DNA of 64,000 nt from Actinomycetes bacterium (GTDB lineage Bacteria > Actinomycetota > Actinomycetes > Nanopelagicales > Nanopelagicaceae). Under the pieces are notes generated by a model that saw only the letters and a program-made list of their open reading frames with translations, had not been told where the DNA came from and did no database searches. Shown here in pieces: positions 26,594 through 35,265 of the stretch (its first letter is position 1; every line of letters begins with the position of its first letter). The stretch lies in contig OX376642.1 of the NCBI GenBank assembly GCA_947383695.1, positions 930,001 through 994,000 on the forward strand, read 5' to 3'. Both the position numbers and the translations under genes were made by a program.

Positions 26594-26857
26594 ATGACCG
26601 AGCAGATCGACCAGTTCTTCAACCCCGATGGCACATTAATCTCCATCCCCGTTAAATCGGCCAAGAAGATCGCAGTCCTGCTCCATATTGCCCGAGATCT
26701 ATCCCCCACCACCAAGTATCCCGAGAAGGAACTCAACGCGATTATCGCCAAATACCACGATGACACCGCTGCTATCAGGCGTCACATGATCGAGTATGGG
26801 ATTTTGGAGAGGGATAGTGAGAGTGTTTATTGGGTAAGACCAGTCGAGATTGTTTGA
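26594..26857 (+). CDS. DUF2087 protein
   Basis: 87 residues. RFNPDG-type start (IDQFFNPDGTLISIP), KKIAVLLHIARDL, YPEKELNAIIAKYHDD and RRHMIEYGILERDSESVYW are the DUF2087 pattern, a small winged-helix-like domain often found fused to or near HTH regulators. Probably a transcription-associated protein; target unknown. 9 bp after tspO. Confidence 0.85.
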   Translation: MTEQIDQFFNPDGTLISIPVKSAKKIAVLLHIARDLSPTTKYPEKELNAIIAKYHDDTAAIRRHMIEYGILERDSESVYWVRPVEIV

Positions 26858-26898
26858 TTTTCAGCCTGATTGTCAGGGCCCACTGGTAATCTCGACGA

Positions 26899-29643
26899 AT
26901 GGCAACTGAGCGATACTCGATTCACGAAGCGGAACTCTTGGCAAAAAAATATGCCAAGATCACCAGCGAGAAATCTTTCGCACAGACCTTTTGGAGAGAT
27001 GTCTTCCAGCAACTTTGTGGAGTAGATGACCTGCTGGCGACGGGCATCGAATTCGAATATCCAGTGCGTTCCCACGATTCGGGAAGTATCAAGTTCATCG
27101 ACGTTCTTTGGCCGGGTGTTGTTTTAGTTGAACACAAATCGGCTGGACAAAGTCTCGACAAGGCAGAGCAACAGGCGCGCGATTACTTAATTTCTCTCGA
27201 TGCTATAAAGCGCCCTCCGGTCATCATCCTTTCTGACTTCGCAAAGTTCCGAATTGTCGAAGTTCTCGCTGGCAAGAGTGTGGAGTTCGCACTCGGCGAT
27301 CTGCCACAAAATATTGGACGTTTCGAAGCTATTATCGGCGACGCTGGGATTGGTGCTTCACGTATTGAAGTAGAAGCTGATACCAAGGCAGCAAACCTAA
27401 TGTCTGAACTCTTCGTTCAGTTTGAGAAAGCTGGCTACACAGGCCATGAGGTTTCAGTTTTCTTGGTTCGCATTCTCTTCTTGCTATTCGGCGATGACAC
27501 CGCGATGTGGCGTCGAACAGACAAGGGGCTTTTCAGTGACCTAGTGAATAACTCGTCTGAGGACGGAACAGGTCTTGGCGCAATTCTTCAAGAGTTATTT
27601 GTAACCCTAAACACTTCGCGCGATAAACGCCCCACCACTCTAGCCGAATCCATGTCTGGATTTCCATACATCAACGGAGGGATATTTGCAGAGCAATTAC
27701 CAAACTTTAACTTTAATAAGTCGATGCGAACTGCTCTCGTTGCTGCGACTCAATACGACTGGTCGACTATCAGCCCTGCGATTTTCGGTTCTCTGTTTCA
27801 GAGCGTACGCGACGCTGAAACTCGTCGAGAAATGGGTGAGCACTACACATCTGAAACGAACATTCTTCGCTGTATCAACGACCTATTCCTAAACGATTTC
27901 TACAAGCGGATGCACGAGTCCTGGGATTCACCGCAAGCCCTCAAAGCACTTCGTATGGAGTTGGGTCAGTACAACTACCTCGACCCTGCATGTGGTTCAG
28001 GAAACTTCCTTGTAGTTGCATACAAGAGAATGCGGGATATAGAACTAAGAATCATTGCGCGATTACAAGAATTGGATAACAATCGAGCGCAACTTCAATT
28101 GGATGGTTCTCTCGGATTACAAGTTCATCTGGGCCAATTCCACGGTATAGAAATTGATGAATGGAGTGCTTCCATCGCACGAGTCGCTATGTTCTTAGCT
28201 GACCATCAGGCGAACCTTGCCCTGGAACAGATCACTGGTTCCGCACCGAATCGCTTTCCACTTACTGAATCTGCGGTGATTTTGAACGCCAACGCGCTCA
28301 CTACGGATTGGTCGACAGTCTGCCCAATGGGCGCCAAGACTTTCATAATGGGAAATCCTCCGTTTTTCGGAGCCCGTCTTCAAACGAGTGAACAAAAGTC
28401 AAATACCCAGGACGTGTGGAATAACATCAAAGGTGTTGGCGAATTGGACTTCGTTTCCAACTGGTACAAAATTGCGGCCACGCAAATGTCAAAGCACGGA
28501 GGACGTTCCGCGCTTGTTAGCACAAATAGCATTACTCAAGGCGTTCAACCGGCCATCATATGGACCGAACTTTACGCCTTAGGAATGCGAATTGATTTTG
28601 CACATCAAACCTTCAAATGGAGTAACGATGCTGGGGGTGTAGCGGCAGTTCACGTAGTCATCATTGGCTTTTCACATAACACGCAAACTGGAAAACGTAA
28701 ATTATGGGAGTACGCGGATATCAAATCAGCCCCGACACTTCGTGAAGTTGATAATATAAATGCGTACCTCGTAGATGCACCTGACGTCTTGATTAGTACT
28801 CGAACAAAACCTCTCTCAACTTCGACAGCGAAGTTGCTATATGGCAGCCAACCAAATGATGGAGGGTTTCTTTCGGACATAAGCACTGAGGAAGCGGACG
28901 AGATTCGGAAGAGCGATCCGATTGCCGCTAATTACCTTCGAAAAATTGTGGGTGCGCGAGAGTTAATTCACGATGTACAGAGATGGTGTCTATGGCTTGT
29001 AGACGCAACACCCAATGACATGAGAAATTCGAAGGTGATTTCGGAGCGAGTTGCGAAGGTAAAGACTCAGCGTTCTGCAAGCACACGCCCCGCAACTCAA
29101 GAACTCGCCAACACATCACATCTTTTCGGCTTTATTAGTCAACCAATTAAGCCATACATTGCGGTTCCGTTGCATAGTTCGGAAGAACGTGACTATGTTC
29201 CTATGGCATACCTCGCGCCCGACGTTATTGCCAATAATGCTCTATCTATTATTCCTGACGCTCCGTTGTGGCTCTTCGGAATTCTCCAATCGCGTCCGTT
29301 CAATGTATGGAACAAGTCCATATCTGGGCGACTTGAAAGTCGAGTAAGAATCAGCAACACAATCACGTATAACAATTTTCCTTTTCCTGTCTTAAATCCG
29401 GAAATGACTGCGCGAATAGAATCGGCAGCGCAAGGCGTCTTAGATGCTCGTGCCAAAAACCCAATCAGTTCGCTTGCTGATCTATACGAGTCGACGAGCA
29501 TGCCTGCAGAGCTCACCAAGGCTCATATGAAACTTAATTCTGAGGTCCTTTCGGCATACAACCTCAAGCCATCGGAAATAGACACCGCGATTCTTGAGAG
29601 ATTGCTGTCAACCTACTTGGAGCAACTTAAGCAAACGAAGTAG
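26899..29643 (+). CDS. MmeI-like fused restriction endonuclease-methyltransferase (type IIL)
   Basis: 914 residues, the size of MmeI. An N-terminal nuclease has D68-x9-E78-x-K80 within FIDVLWPGVVLVEHKSAG, the MmeI PD-(D/E)XK layout. A helical spacer follows (GYTGHEVSVFLVRILFLLFG), then an N6-adenine methyltransferase with DPACGSGNFL (about 361) and GNPPFFG (about 485), then a target-recognition domain and C-terminal helix bundle. One polypeptide should both cut and protect by methylating a single strand. All motifs look intact. Recognition sequence not predictable by eye. First gene of the accessory stretch; no other defence genes adjoin it. Confidence 0.9.
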   Translation: MATERYSIHEAELLAKKYAKITSEKSFAQTFWRDVFQQLCGVDDLLATGIEFEYPVRSHDSGSIKFIDVLWPGVVLVEHKSAGQSLDKAEQQARDYLISLDAIKRPPVIILSDFAKFRIVEVLAGKSVEFALGDLPQNIGRFEAIIGDAGIGASRIEVEADTKAANLMSELFVQFEKAGYTGHEVSVFLVRILFLLFGDDTAMWRRTDKGLFSDLVNNSSEDGTGLGAILQELFVTLNTSRDKRPTTLAESMSGFPYINGGIFAEQLPNFNFNKSMRTALVAATQYDWSTISPAIFGSLFQSVRDAETRREMGEHYTSETNILRCINDLFLNDFYKRMHESWDSPQALKALRMELGQYNYLDPACGSGNFLVVAYKRMRDIELRIIARLQELDNNRAQLQLDGSLGLQVHLGQFHGIEIDEWSASIARVAMFLADHQANLALEQITGSAPNRFPLTESAVILNANALTTDWSTVCPMGAKTFIMGNPPFFGARLQTSEQKSNTQDVWNNIKGVGELDFVSNWYKIAATQMSKHGGRSALVSTNSITQGVQPAIIWTELYALGMRIDFAHQTFKWSNDAGGVAAVHVVIIGFSHNTQTGKRKLWEYADIKSAPTLREVDNINAYLVDAPDVLISTRTKPLSTSTAKLLYGSQPNDGGFLSDISTEEADEIRKSDPIAANYLRKIVGARELIHDVQRWCLWLVDATPNDMRNSKVISERVAKVKTQRSASTRPATQELANTSHLFGFISQPIKPYIAVPLHSSEERDYVPMAYLAPDVIANNALSIIPDAPLWLFGILQSRPFNVWNKSISGRLESRVRISNTITYNNFPFPVLNPEMTARIESAAQGVLDARAKNPISSLADLYESTSMPAELTKAHMKLNSEVLSAYNLKPSEIDTAILERLLSTYLEQLKQTK

Positions 29644-29747
29644 CGGAATGCGATACTGGCCAATATTCGGTAAAGCACGATTATCACTTTCATAGGTTCT
29701 GGGTTGCCAACTATATTTTCGTTTTATGACGCGACAATCCAAAAATC

Positions 29748-29818
29748 CGGGAAATTCCCGTGTTGAAGTGACAATTTCCCTCCTCGTCCATAAATGACTT
29801 TTTGATTCGTCATTTATG
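29748..29818. promoter_or_regulatory. Two palindromic elements in the gap after the MmeI-like gene
   Basis: CGGGAAATTCCCG (29748-29760) is a 13-bp palindrome. CATAAATGAC (29789-29798) and GTCATTTATG (29809-29818) form a perfect 10-bp stem with a 10-nt loop. Neither is followed by a T tract on the coding strand. They lie 57-127 bp upstream of the gene at 29875 and may be operators. The rest of the 231-bp gap shows nothing recognisable. Confidence 0.4.
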
Positions 29819-29874
29819 TGTGATCACCAAGACGCATTGAAATAGATGTCAGTCCATAGGTCTATGTTCAATGT

Positions 29875-30417
29875 ATGGGTACACGAGAACGACAAGCTTT
29901 TAGAGAGTTAATCTGCCCTGAGTGCCGCAAGGACGGTGTGATCAGGCGAATCCTTTGGGGAATGCCTGACGAAAATTTCGATTTCAGACGTTTTGCATCT
30001 GGTGGGTGCGTAATGAACGGTGACGACCCGGATGTGCAATGTAAAGAGTGCCTATGGGAAGGGTTTAGAAATCAACTAGACAGCTTGTTTGAGGAGATGC
30101 TTATGCCTGTGAAACAAAATGAGTTACTCAGTGAAGATGGTGAGGTTCTTTACTACTGGGATGTCACCGAGAAGGGTATTCACTTCGAGTTTGAGTCGAG
30201 CGGTGTGCCAGGGTCTGCTTTCTCCATGGACATGGAGGTGCAGTTCGTTATGCCTGAGAGTGAGTATCCAACGATGAAAGCGATGTTTGGGATTGAAGCA
30301 GATGTTGATATTGAGGATGCACTCAATGAGATTTCGGGGACTGAGTTCGCAGAGGAGTTTTGTGACGCTCTGAATTCAACGATTAAGGTCGTGGATAAGT
30401 TTGTGTGGATGAATTAA
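29875..30417 (+). CDS. Zinc-ribbon hypothetical protein
   Basis: 180 residues. N-terminal CPECRKDG and, about 38 residues on, CKECLWEG give two CxxC pairs, a probable zinc ribbon. The rest is acidic (FEEEML, EADVDIEDALNEISG) with a beta-rich middle (YYWDVTEKGIHFEFESSG). No family recognised. Isolated between the MmeI-like gene and the lipoprotein cluster, with a stand-alone upstream region containing two palindromes. Confidence 0.65.
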   Translation: MGTRERQAFRELICPECRKDGVIRRILWGMPDENFDFRRFASGGCVMNGDDPDVQCKECLWEGFRNQLDSLFEEMLMPVKQNELLSEDGEVLYYWDVTEKGIHFEFESSGVPGSAFSMDMEVQFVMPESEYPTMKAMFGIEADVDIEDALNEISGTEFAEEFCDALNSTIKVVDKFVWMN

Positions 30418-30530
30418 CGCGAAGTCTTGATGTGAATCTTCTTTGTGATTAATCCGTAACTTCCGGAAAATAACGTGTAATTGCGATCTTATTTAGATTA
30501 TTGATTCTTAGGTACAGAAAAATTATGCAA

Positions 30531-30884
30531 TCAAGAACTAGCTTTGAAACCATCAGAACAACCATTCACGAATTGTTCTTTGTTTTCAGCACTGTTGATA
30601 ATTCCGGCTGAAAGGCCTGTGATAATCCAAATGCCATCACAATATGCTCTCACACCTTCATCTGTGATTGAACCTAGCGAACTATCTTCATCACTAGGCA
30701 AATAACTATCAATCAAAGTACCTAAGTCATCTAGTTGCGTAAACTCTTGTCCAGTTTGGTACCCGAGGGCGTATGCCTCAGAAGAAGCCTTCTTAACAAT
30801 TGAGCAACCTGAAACAGAGACAACAAGCACCAGGATGGCGCTTGTGAACTTAACTAATGAGAATACTTTCAATCTGTTTGTCAT
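30531..30884 (-). CDS. Small lipoprotein
   Basis: 117 residues. Signal peptide with lipobox VSGC (about Cys27), then a helical mature part (SSEAYALGYQTGQEFTQL) with two further Cys (AYCDGI, NGCSDG) that could pair. No family recognised. Downstream of the tubulin/vWA module on the same strand. Confidence 0.65.
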   Translation of the reverse strand: MTNRLKVFSLVKFTSAILVLVVSVSGCSIVKKASSEAYALGYQTGQEFTQLDDLGTLIDSYLPSDEDSSLGSITDEGVRAYCDGIWIITGLSAGIINSAENKEQFVNGCSDGFKASS

Positions 30885-30920
30885 GATTTCACCGATTCAC
30901 TTGTCATGCGAGATCCGAGA

Positions 30921-30948
30921 AGCTCAAATGCATTGCTGCATTTGAGCT
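30921..30948 (-). terminator. Strong hairpin after the duplicated GAGYF protein gene
   Basis: Perfect 12-bp stem AGCTCAAATGCA / TGCATTTGAGCT with a 4-nt loop, 18 bp past the stop at 30966. The minus-strand T-run is weak, so termination is likely but not certain. Confidence 0.6.
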
Positions 30949-30965
30949 TTCCTCACTTGGCGACC

Positions 30966-31202
30966 CTACAAAGATGCTTCGCTGAGAGCCTTCTTCACAA
31001 CTACTTTTTGGAAGTACCCAGCGCCGAAACATAGGCACAATACGACATACCAAAAAGACTCAGCAGGTTTCATTGAGGCTACTAGTCCGCGCTCGTACAT
31101 AGCCTTCTTCATCGGGATCTTTGCAAAGTAACCTGCACCAAAAGCAATGCACTGTAGGACGTACCAAAAGGTTTCCATGCCAGTTAATTTCTTGTCGTTC
31201 AT
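30966..31202 (-). CDS. Small protein with an internal duplication (GAGYF-K repeat)
   Basis: 78 residues starting at the ATG with GGAGG 5 nt upstream. Two copies of one ~32-residue unit: METFWYVLQCIAFGAGYFAK and AESFWYVVLCLCFGAGYFQK, each followed by a basic VKKA/MKKA helix. Each unit has one hydrophobic helix, so the protein may be a two-TM or amphipathic membrane protein. No family recognised. The AATGGTCAT inverted repeat at 31261-31294 is upstream. Confidence 0.7.
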   Translation of the reverse strand: MNDKKLTGMETFWYVLQCIAFGAGYFAKIPMKKAMYERGLVASMKPAESFWYVVLCLCFGAGYFQKVVVKKALSEASL

Positions 31203-31260
31203 TAGTCCTCCTTGAGATTTATTAAAGGTTATGCCCAAAGGCAGGTAATTGCTTGCAATT

Positions 31261-31294
31261 AATGGTCATGGATTATGGATTGGAAATGACCATT
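31261..31294. promoter_or_regulatory. AATGGTCAT inverted repeat (site a)
   Basis: AATGGTCAT (31261-31269) and its complement ATGACCATT (31286-31294), 9-bp arms separated by 16 bp, 60-90 bp upstream of the gene starting at 31202. The same motif precedes four other units in the window (43633, 45380, 46435, 62970). Confidence 0.6.
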
Positions 31295-31298
31295 ATTC

Positions 31299-32237
31299 TT
31301 ACCTCATCCATACAAGGGTTCTAATCCTGTTTAACCACACCAATTTGCAAGTCAATTGTCCGTAGTTTTCTGTTTGAACTACGGCTCCTAAGCTTGAACA
31401 TAATTGGAGCGGTGTGACATTGGATGTTCCCGAAGACCCCGAAGACCCCTGGCTATCTCTTTCCGCATCGGCTTCACGCTCTGCCAAGATTTCGAGTTCT
31501 TCCTGAGTCGGCTCGTTAGAGGGCGTGTAAGTAGATGGCTTACTCACATAATCCTCTTTTGCACATTTATTTGTCCAGTGCCAGCCAGTCATTTCGCAAT
31601 TTCTTATAGCTTGTAGGAAGTCTGCAAGGTCAACATAATCATCAGAGGCGCGGGAAAATGCGACACTTGTGTTGAAGTCTGACGAGTACCCGTCTGGATT
31701 TTCCTCGGCTCTAATGTCATCGATCAAAGTGCACCCTTGCGGGTTCTCTGAATCCATGTAATCTCCAAAGATTTTGGATGCAAGTGGATTCACTATATCT
31801 TTCCAACCATTTTCTTGTGTTGATATCGATAACATTTCTTCACGACTATAGGGAAACTCAATATCTGTCCCTTTGATGGCATCGGCAATTATGAAAATCG
31901 AGCCAGCGTAGTAATAAGCATCGGGGAATTGATTGCCTTTTTCCCTAGCAACAATGATTTCATCCAGAAATGGATACTTAGAGAGAATTTTCTCTTCAGC
32001 AGCCTTTCGTGATTCCACTCCTAGCAGTAATGCCACACTGTCATCATCTGCATATTGCGAGTCTGGAAAGACTTCTAGGCGTTCACCAATTTTTTGGAGG
32101 TTTGAAAAAATCTTGTCACAGTTTGCCTTGAGGGCTAATTCTTCTTTACTAGCCCCACATGAAGCTAGTAACCCGCCAATTAGAATCATCGAAAAGGCCA
32201 TGGACACTTGCTTGAAAATAGCTTTATCTCTCAACAT
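31299..32237 (-). CDS. Lipoprotein, paralogue of the upstream gene
   Basis: 312 residues, lipobox LASC (about Cys27). The mature part contains EEKILSKYPFLDE, VNPLASKIFGDYM, and RNCEMTGWHW followed by KCAKEDYVSKPS; the same landmarks appear in the 32264-33277 product (KEKILSVAPFLSD, VGPVVASIFGSFF, KDCEEKTYGDCSSKEYVS). A Ser/Gly-rich linker precedes a Cys-containing C-terminal segment. No known family. Last gene of the seven-gene tubulin/vWA unit, 26 bp after its paralogue. Confidence 0.7.
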   Translation of the reverse strand: MLRDKAIFKQVSMAFSMILIGGLLASCGASKEELALKANCDKIFSNLQKIGERLEVFPDSQYADDDSVALLLGVESRKAAEEKILSKYPFLDEIIVAREKGNQFPDAYYYAGSIFIIADAIKGTDIEFPYSREEMLSISTQENGWKDIVNPLASKIFGDYMDSENPQGCTLIDDIRAEENPDGYSSDFNTSVAFSRASDDYVDLADFLQAIRNCEMTGWHWTNKCAKEDYVSKPSTYTPSNEPTQEELEILAEREADAERDSQGSSGSSGTSNVTPLQLCSSLGAVVQTENYGQLTCKLVWLNRIRTLVWMR

Positions 32238-32263
32238 GTATTTGAATCGCCCCTGACTGCCAA

Positions 32264-33277
32264 CTAATCGATACTAAAACTGAGTACCGTTTTTTTGGAC
32301 CCAAAATTGTTTGTGTATGTGTAGTTGTTTCCTACTCTGACGGTTGCCGTATAGCGCATGCCTTCTTCTAGGCCACACTCAAAGAATGCGCCTACTTGCT
32401 CAACTCCATTTCTGTCATTCCAATATCCAAGTGCCAAACAATCACCCGTATTGTTGTCAGCTTGGAAAATTGAGAAGCTCAACTTTCCGCAACTAAATCC
32501 AGGTTCATTGTCATTAACCGTGATGTTGAGTTTCTGGCTACTGCAAGAAGTGTCTATAGTTGTGTCACCAGAACTTACATATTCCTTGGATGAGCAATCT
32601 CCATATGTTTTCTCTTCACAATCTTTGACCCACTCAAGCACTTCTAGTGCATCACCGTATGCCCACAGTACTTTCTCGTTCCAAAAATCCCAATCGTAAT
32701 TAGCGCCGCAAACACCTGGATCTGAGGTTGGATCACCAATCATTGGAGAACCAAAAAAACTTCCGAAGATACTCGCTACAACAGGACCAACGTAGTTGTC
32801 CTCTTCCAGCCAATCCCCGTTTAGGTAAGCGTCGCGATCTTCAGGCGAGAGCAATTCGCCTTCGGTCTTTTTAAAGAAAAACTCTAGGAGGTCGAGCTCT
32901 TGCTCGGAATCACTATAAATTTCAGTTTGCGTTCCATCTCCAATTTTCAGGTATGGAAGTTTGTCAAATTTTTGATCACTAAGGAAAGGTGCCACAGATA
33001 AAATCTTTTCTTTCATCTTTGTGCGCTGGTCTTTTCCAGTTAGAAGCTTGAAGGAATCCCATTTATAGTAATCTTCAATTGAATCAATTGTCGATGCAAA
33101 AGTTGCCACTTGGCCCTTTACTATGGCGCAGGTTCCTGCTTCGTCTTTTAGGGCTCTGACTCCCGATTCCCCACTTGAGCCGGCAGAACACCCAGAAATG
33201 ACCAATGAAAGTACTGCGACGCAAACAATTGAACGAAGCTTAAAGAGATAACGAGAATTTTGCGGAATTCTAGACAT
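32264..33277 (-). CDS. Lipoprotein of the tubulin/vWA operon
   Basis: 337 residues, lipobox ISGC (about Cys30). N-terminal helical domain shared with the next gene, then a Cys-rich C-terminal beta domain (DTSCSSQKLNITVNDNEPG, SCGKLSFSIFQ, FFECGLEEGMRYTATV) which the paralogue mostly lacks. Outward-facing, membrane-anchored. 14 bp after the preceding membrane-protein gene, so co-transcribed. Function unknown. Confidence 0.7.
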   Translation of the reverse strand: MSRIPQNSRYLFKLRSIVCVAVLSLVISGCSAGSSGESGVRALKDEAGTCAIVKGQVATFASTIDSIEDYYKWDSFKLLTGKDQRTKMKEKILSVAPFLSDQKFDKLPYLKIGDGTQTEIYSDSEQELDLLEFFFKKTEGELLSPEDRDAYLNGDWLEEDNYVGPVVASIFGSFFGSPMIGDPTSDPGVCGANYDWDFWNEKVLWAYGDALEVLEWVKDCEEKTYGDCSSKEYVSSGDTTIDTSCSSQKLNITVNDNEPGFSCGKLSFSIFQADNNTGDCLALGYWNDRNGVEQVGAFFECGLEEGMRYTATVRVGNNYTYTNNFGSKKTVLSFSID

Positions 33278-33291
33278 TTGATGTTTCTTTC

Positions 33292-35265
33292 TTAAATAAC
33301 CAGGTTTTCTGCACCTGGAATTGGCTCTTCATGTTGATCTGCTGCATGCAACTTTGTTCCGTGGGTGCTTCCTCCACGCTCCCATCGCTCTAGCTGTTCC
33401 TTTGTTGGCTTGAAATCAGAGAAAACAGCTACCTCATCAGGCTTACACCAGTCACTCAGGTCAACTCGGATGGCAACTTCAAATGGACGGGCGCCGGGAT
33501 TTACTGCAGATTCCTTAACAACACCTTCGCGGCATGGAACTCTTTCAGATGCGATGAAAATGCTCTCTACATGTTGATGGCGGTTGTTATTTGTGCCCTT
33601 TTCAGAGAAAGAAAGCGCTGACCAAGGTGATGCAAGGTCGGCAATCTCTGCGAGTTTTTCTTGCCAATTAACTTCGTACGCACTACCTGACATGCTCAGT
33701 GAGCCGTCTAGCTGCAATCCTGCGAGTGGATCTGGGCGTAATGAGACAACCTGTGGCTGCGAGAACGGGAGAACCTTCTCCTGCACAACTCTTGTGAAGT
33801 GCTCTACAAGGGCTTCACCAATAAGAGTTGCTGGATCAGGATTCTTACTTGCAGTAGCAACTAGCTGGCGCTTTCCAGTTTTGCGATGATCCTCGTCTAG
33901 TTCACGTACAGCCATATTGTTGCTGCCAAATCCGATTGATTCAGCCAAGGATTGCATTATGTTTTTGAAGGCTTCTGCACGCCAGCCAGGAATCTGAATT
34001 TGATTCATTGCCTTATTAACAAGCTCTTCATATTTAGGACTCTTGGCTGTGATTGTTGGAACAGCAACTTCGACACAGGATGGAAGTTTTGCTGTGTCAG
34101 GAATTGAGCCGTTAAACATCAGGCTCTCGTTATTCACGATCCATGGTTGATGCAAGCCAACTGAAAGAACTTCGAATAGCTGCGGAACTTGAGGATGTAG
34201 CGAATCAATTCTTTCACGTGCTTGCTTTACGGAATCAATTCCTTTTTCCATAGCCAAAGTTCTGTTGCTCTCTTCTGCAACCAGCTGCTGGTATTCAGAA
34301 TTTCTGCGGCTATAGGCGAAGAGTTGTCCAATAAATGTAAGTAATGAGATTCCAAAGATGACCGAAATAAGCTGCGGTAGAGAAAGTCCGATCGCTTGTC
34401 TTAGGAAGTAATCAAGACCCATTTTTAGGAATGAGCGTCCGCCAAAAGCATTAGCAATCAATGTACTTAGCTGATCTGAGAATCTATTGATCAATAGAAG
34501 GATGATTACCGCTATCCAAGAGATAGAGAAGTTCAGCCAGAATCTCTTCATAAACCACTTACGAGTCGATTCACCAAAACCCTCTGGGATTACTGGAACA
34601 GACTCTGAAAAGTCTCTAATTAGTTTTTCATCCAGGGCCAAATCACGTTCGTGACCCTTGATTCGGTTCATTAGTTGCCATGCATAACTAGCACGACGCT
34701 TTGTGACCCAATCTGTGAACTCTTCTTGAACCCCAACAAGGTTTTCAAGTTCATCGCCCTTGGCTTCCATTTGTTGATCCGACAAAGATGCACTTTCAGC
34801 AAGCTTTGTAATCTCGGTTTCAAGGGTAGCGATGCGTTTGCGAATTTCTTCTTCGCTCATTGACTCCTGTGGGGGTTCGACAGGAGCCACTGCTACTGCA
34901 GGTGCTTCTACGACCGGCTCAGCTTCAACTTGAGCAGGGGTAATAACCGCTTCAACCTCATCAGGTGTCTGTAGAGCTTCCTCTGTCTCTTCTGCCTTCA
35001 CTAGGTCTACTTCATGAAGGTCTTCAGCTTCAGAAAGTTCTTCTGTATCTACGGCCTTTTCAGATTCGGCTGCCTCTTCGGTTTCAGCAAGGTCGACTGC
35101 ATCCTCTGCAACTGCTACCTCGGCAATATCTTCTATTGCGTCAACTTCTTGAATGTTTTCAGTTACCTCGGCAGCTGCATCCACAATTTCAACTGTCTCT
35201 GCAGGAACTTCAGGTTCTGAATTCGCATCTGATTCTTGGCCTATAGGGCGACTGTTATCAAGCAT
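33292..35265 (-). CDS. Membrane protein with acidic N-terminal region and coiled coil
   Basis: 657 residues. Residues 1-~135 are a low-complexity acidic Glu/Ala/Val/Asp stretch, then a coiled coil (SEEEIRKRIATLETEITKLA). Two transmembrane helices follow at about 242-262 (FSISWIAVIILLLI) and 288-312 (PQLISVIFGISLLTFIGQL), then a ~330-residue C-terminal domain, probably cytoplasmic. Start at 35265 overlaps the upstream stop by 8 bp. No family recognised; the long acidic N-terminus and coiled coil suggest a scaffold for the tubulin-like filament (inference). Confidence 0.7.
   Translation of the reverse strand: MLDNSRPIGQESDANSEPEVPAETVEIVDAAAEVTENIQEVDAIEDIAEVAVAEDAVDLAETEEAAESEKAVDTEELSEAEDLHEVDLVKAEETEEALQTPDEVEAVITPAQVEAEPVVEAPAVAVAPVEPPQESMSEEEIRKRIATLETEITKLAESASLSDQQMEAKGDELENLVGVQEEFTDWVTKRRASYAWQLMNRIKGHERDLALDEKLIRDFSESVPVIPEGFGESTRKWFMKRFWLNFSISWIAVIILLLINRFSDQLSTLIANAFGGRSFLKMGLDYFLRQAIGLSLPQLISVIFGISLLTFIGQLFAYSRRNSEYQQLVAEESNRTLAMEKGIDSVKQARERIDSLHPQVPQLFEVLSVGLHQPWIVNNESLMFNGSIPDTAKLPSCVEVAVPTITAKSPKYEELVNKAMNQIQIPGWRAEAFKNIMQSLAESIGFGSNNMAVRELDEDHRKTGKRQLVATASKNPDPATLIGEALVEHFTRVVQEKVLPFSQPQVVSLRPDPLAGLQLDGSLSMSGSAYEVNWQEKLAEIADLASPWSALSFSEKGTNNNRHQHVESIFIASERVPCREGVVKESAVNPGARPFEVAIRVDLSDWCKPDEVAVFSDFKPTKEQLERWERGGSTHGTKLHAADQHEEPIPGAENLVI

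Noticed and set aside
26899-29643. BREX PglX or type I HsdM/R interpretation
   Set aside because: N-terminal D-x9-E-x-K nuclease plus 914-aa size fits MmeI; no PglZ, BrxC, HsdS or HsdR partners are adjacent.
31261-31294. AATGGTCAT inverted repeat as a terminator
   Set aside because: No T-tract and low GC; the same motif recurs upstream of genes elsewhere.
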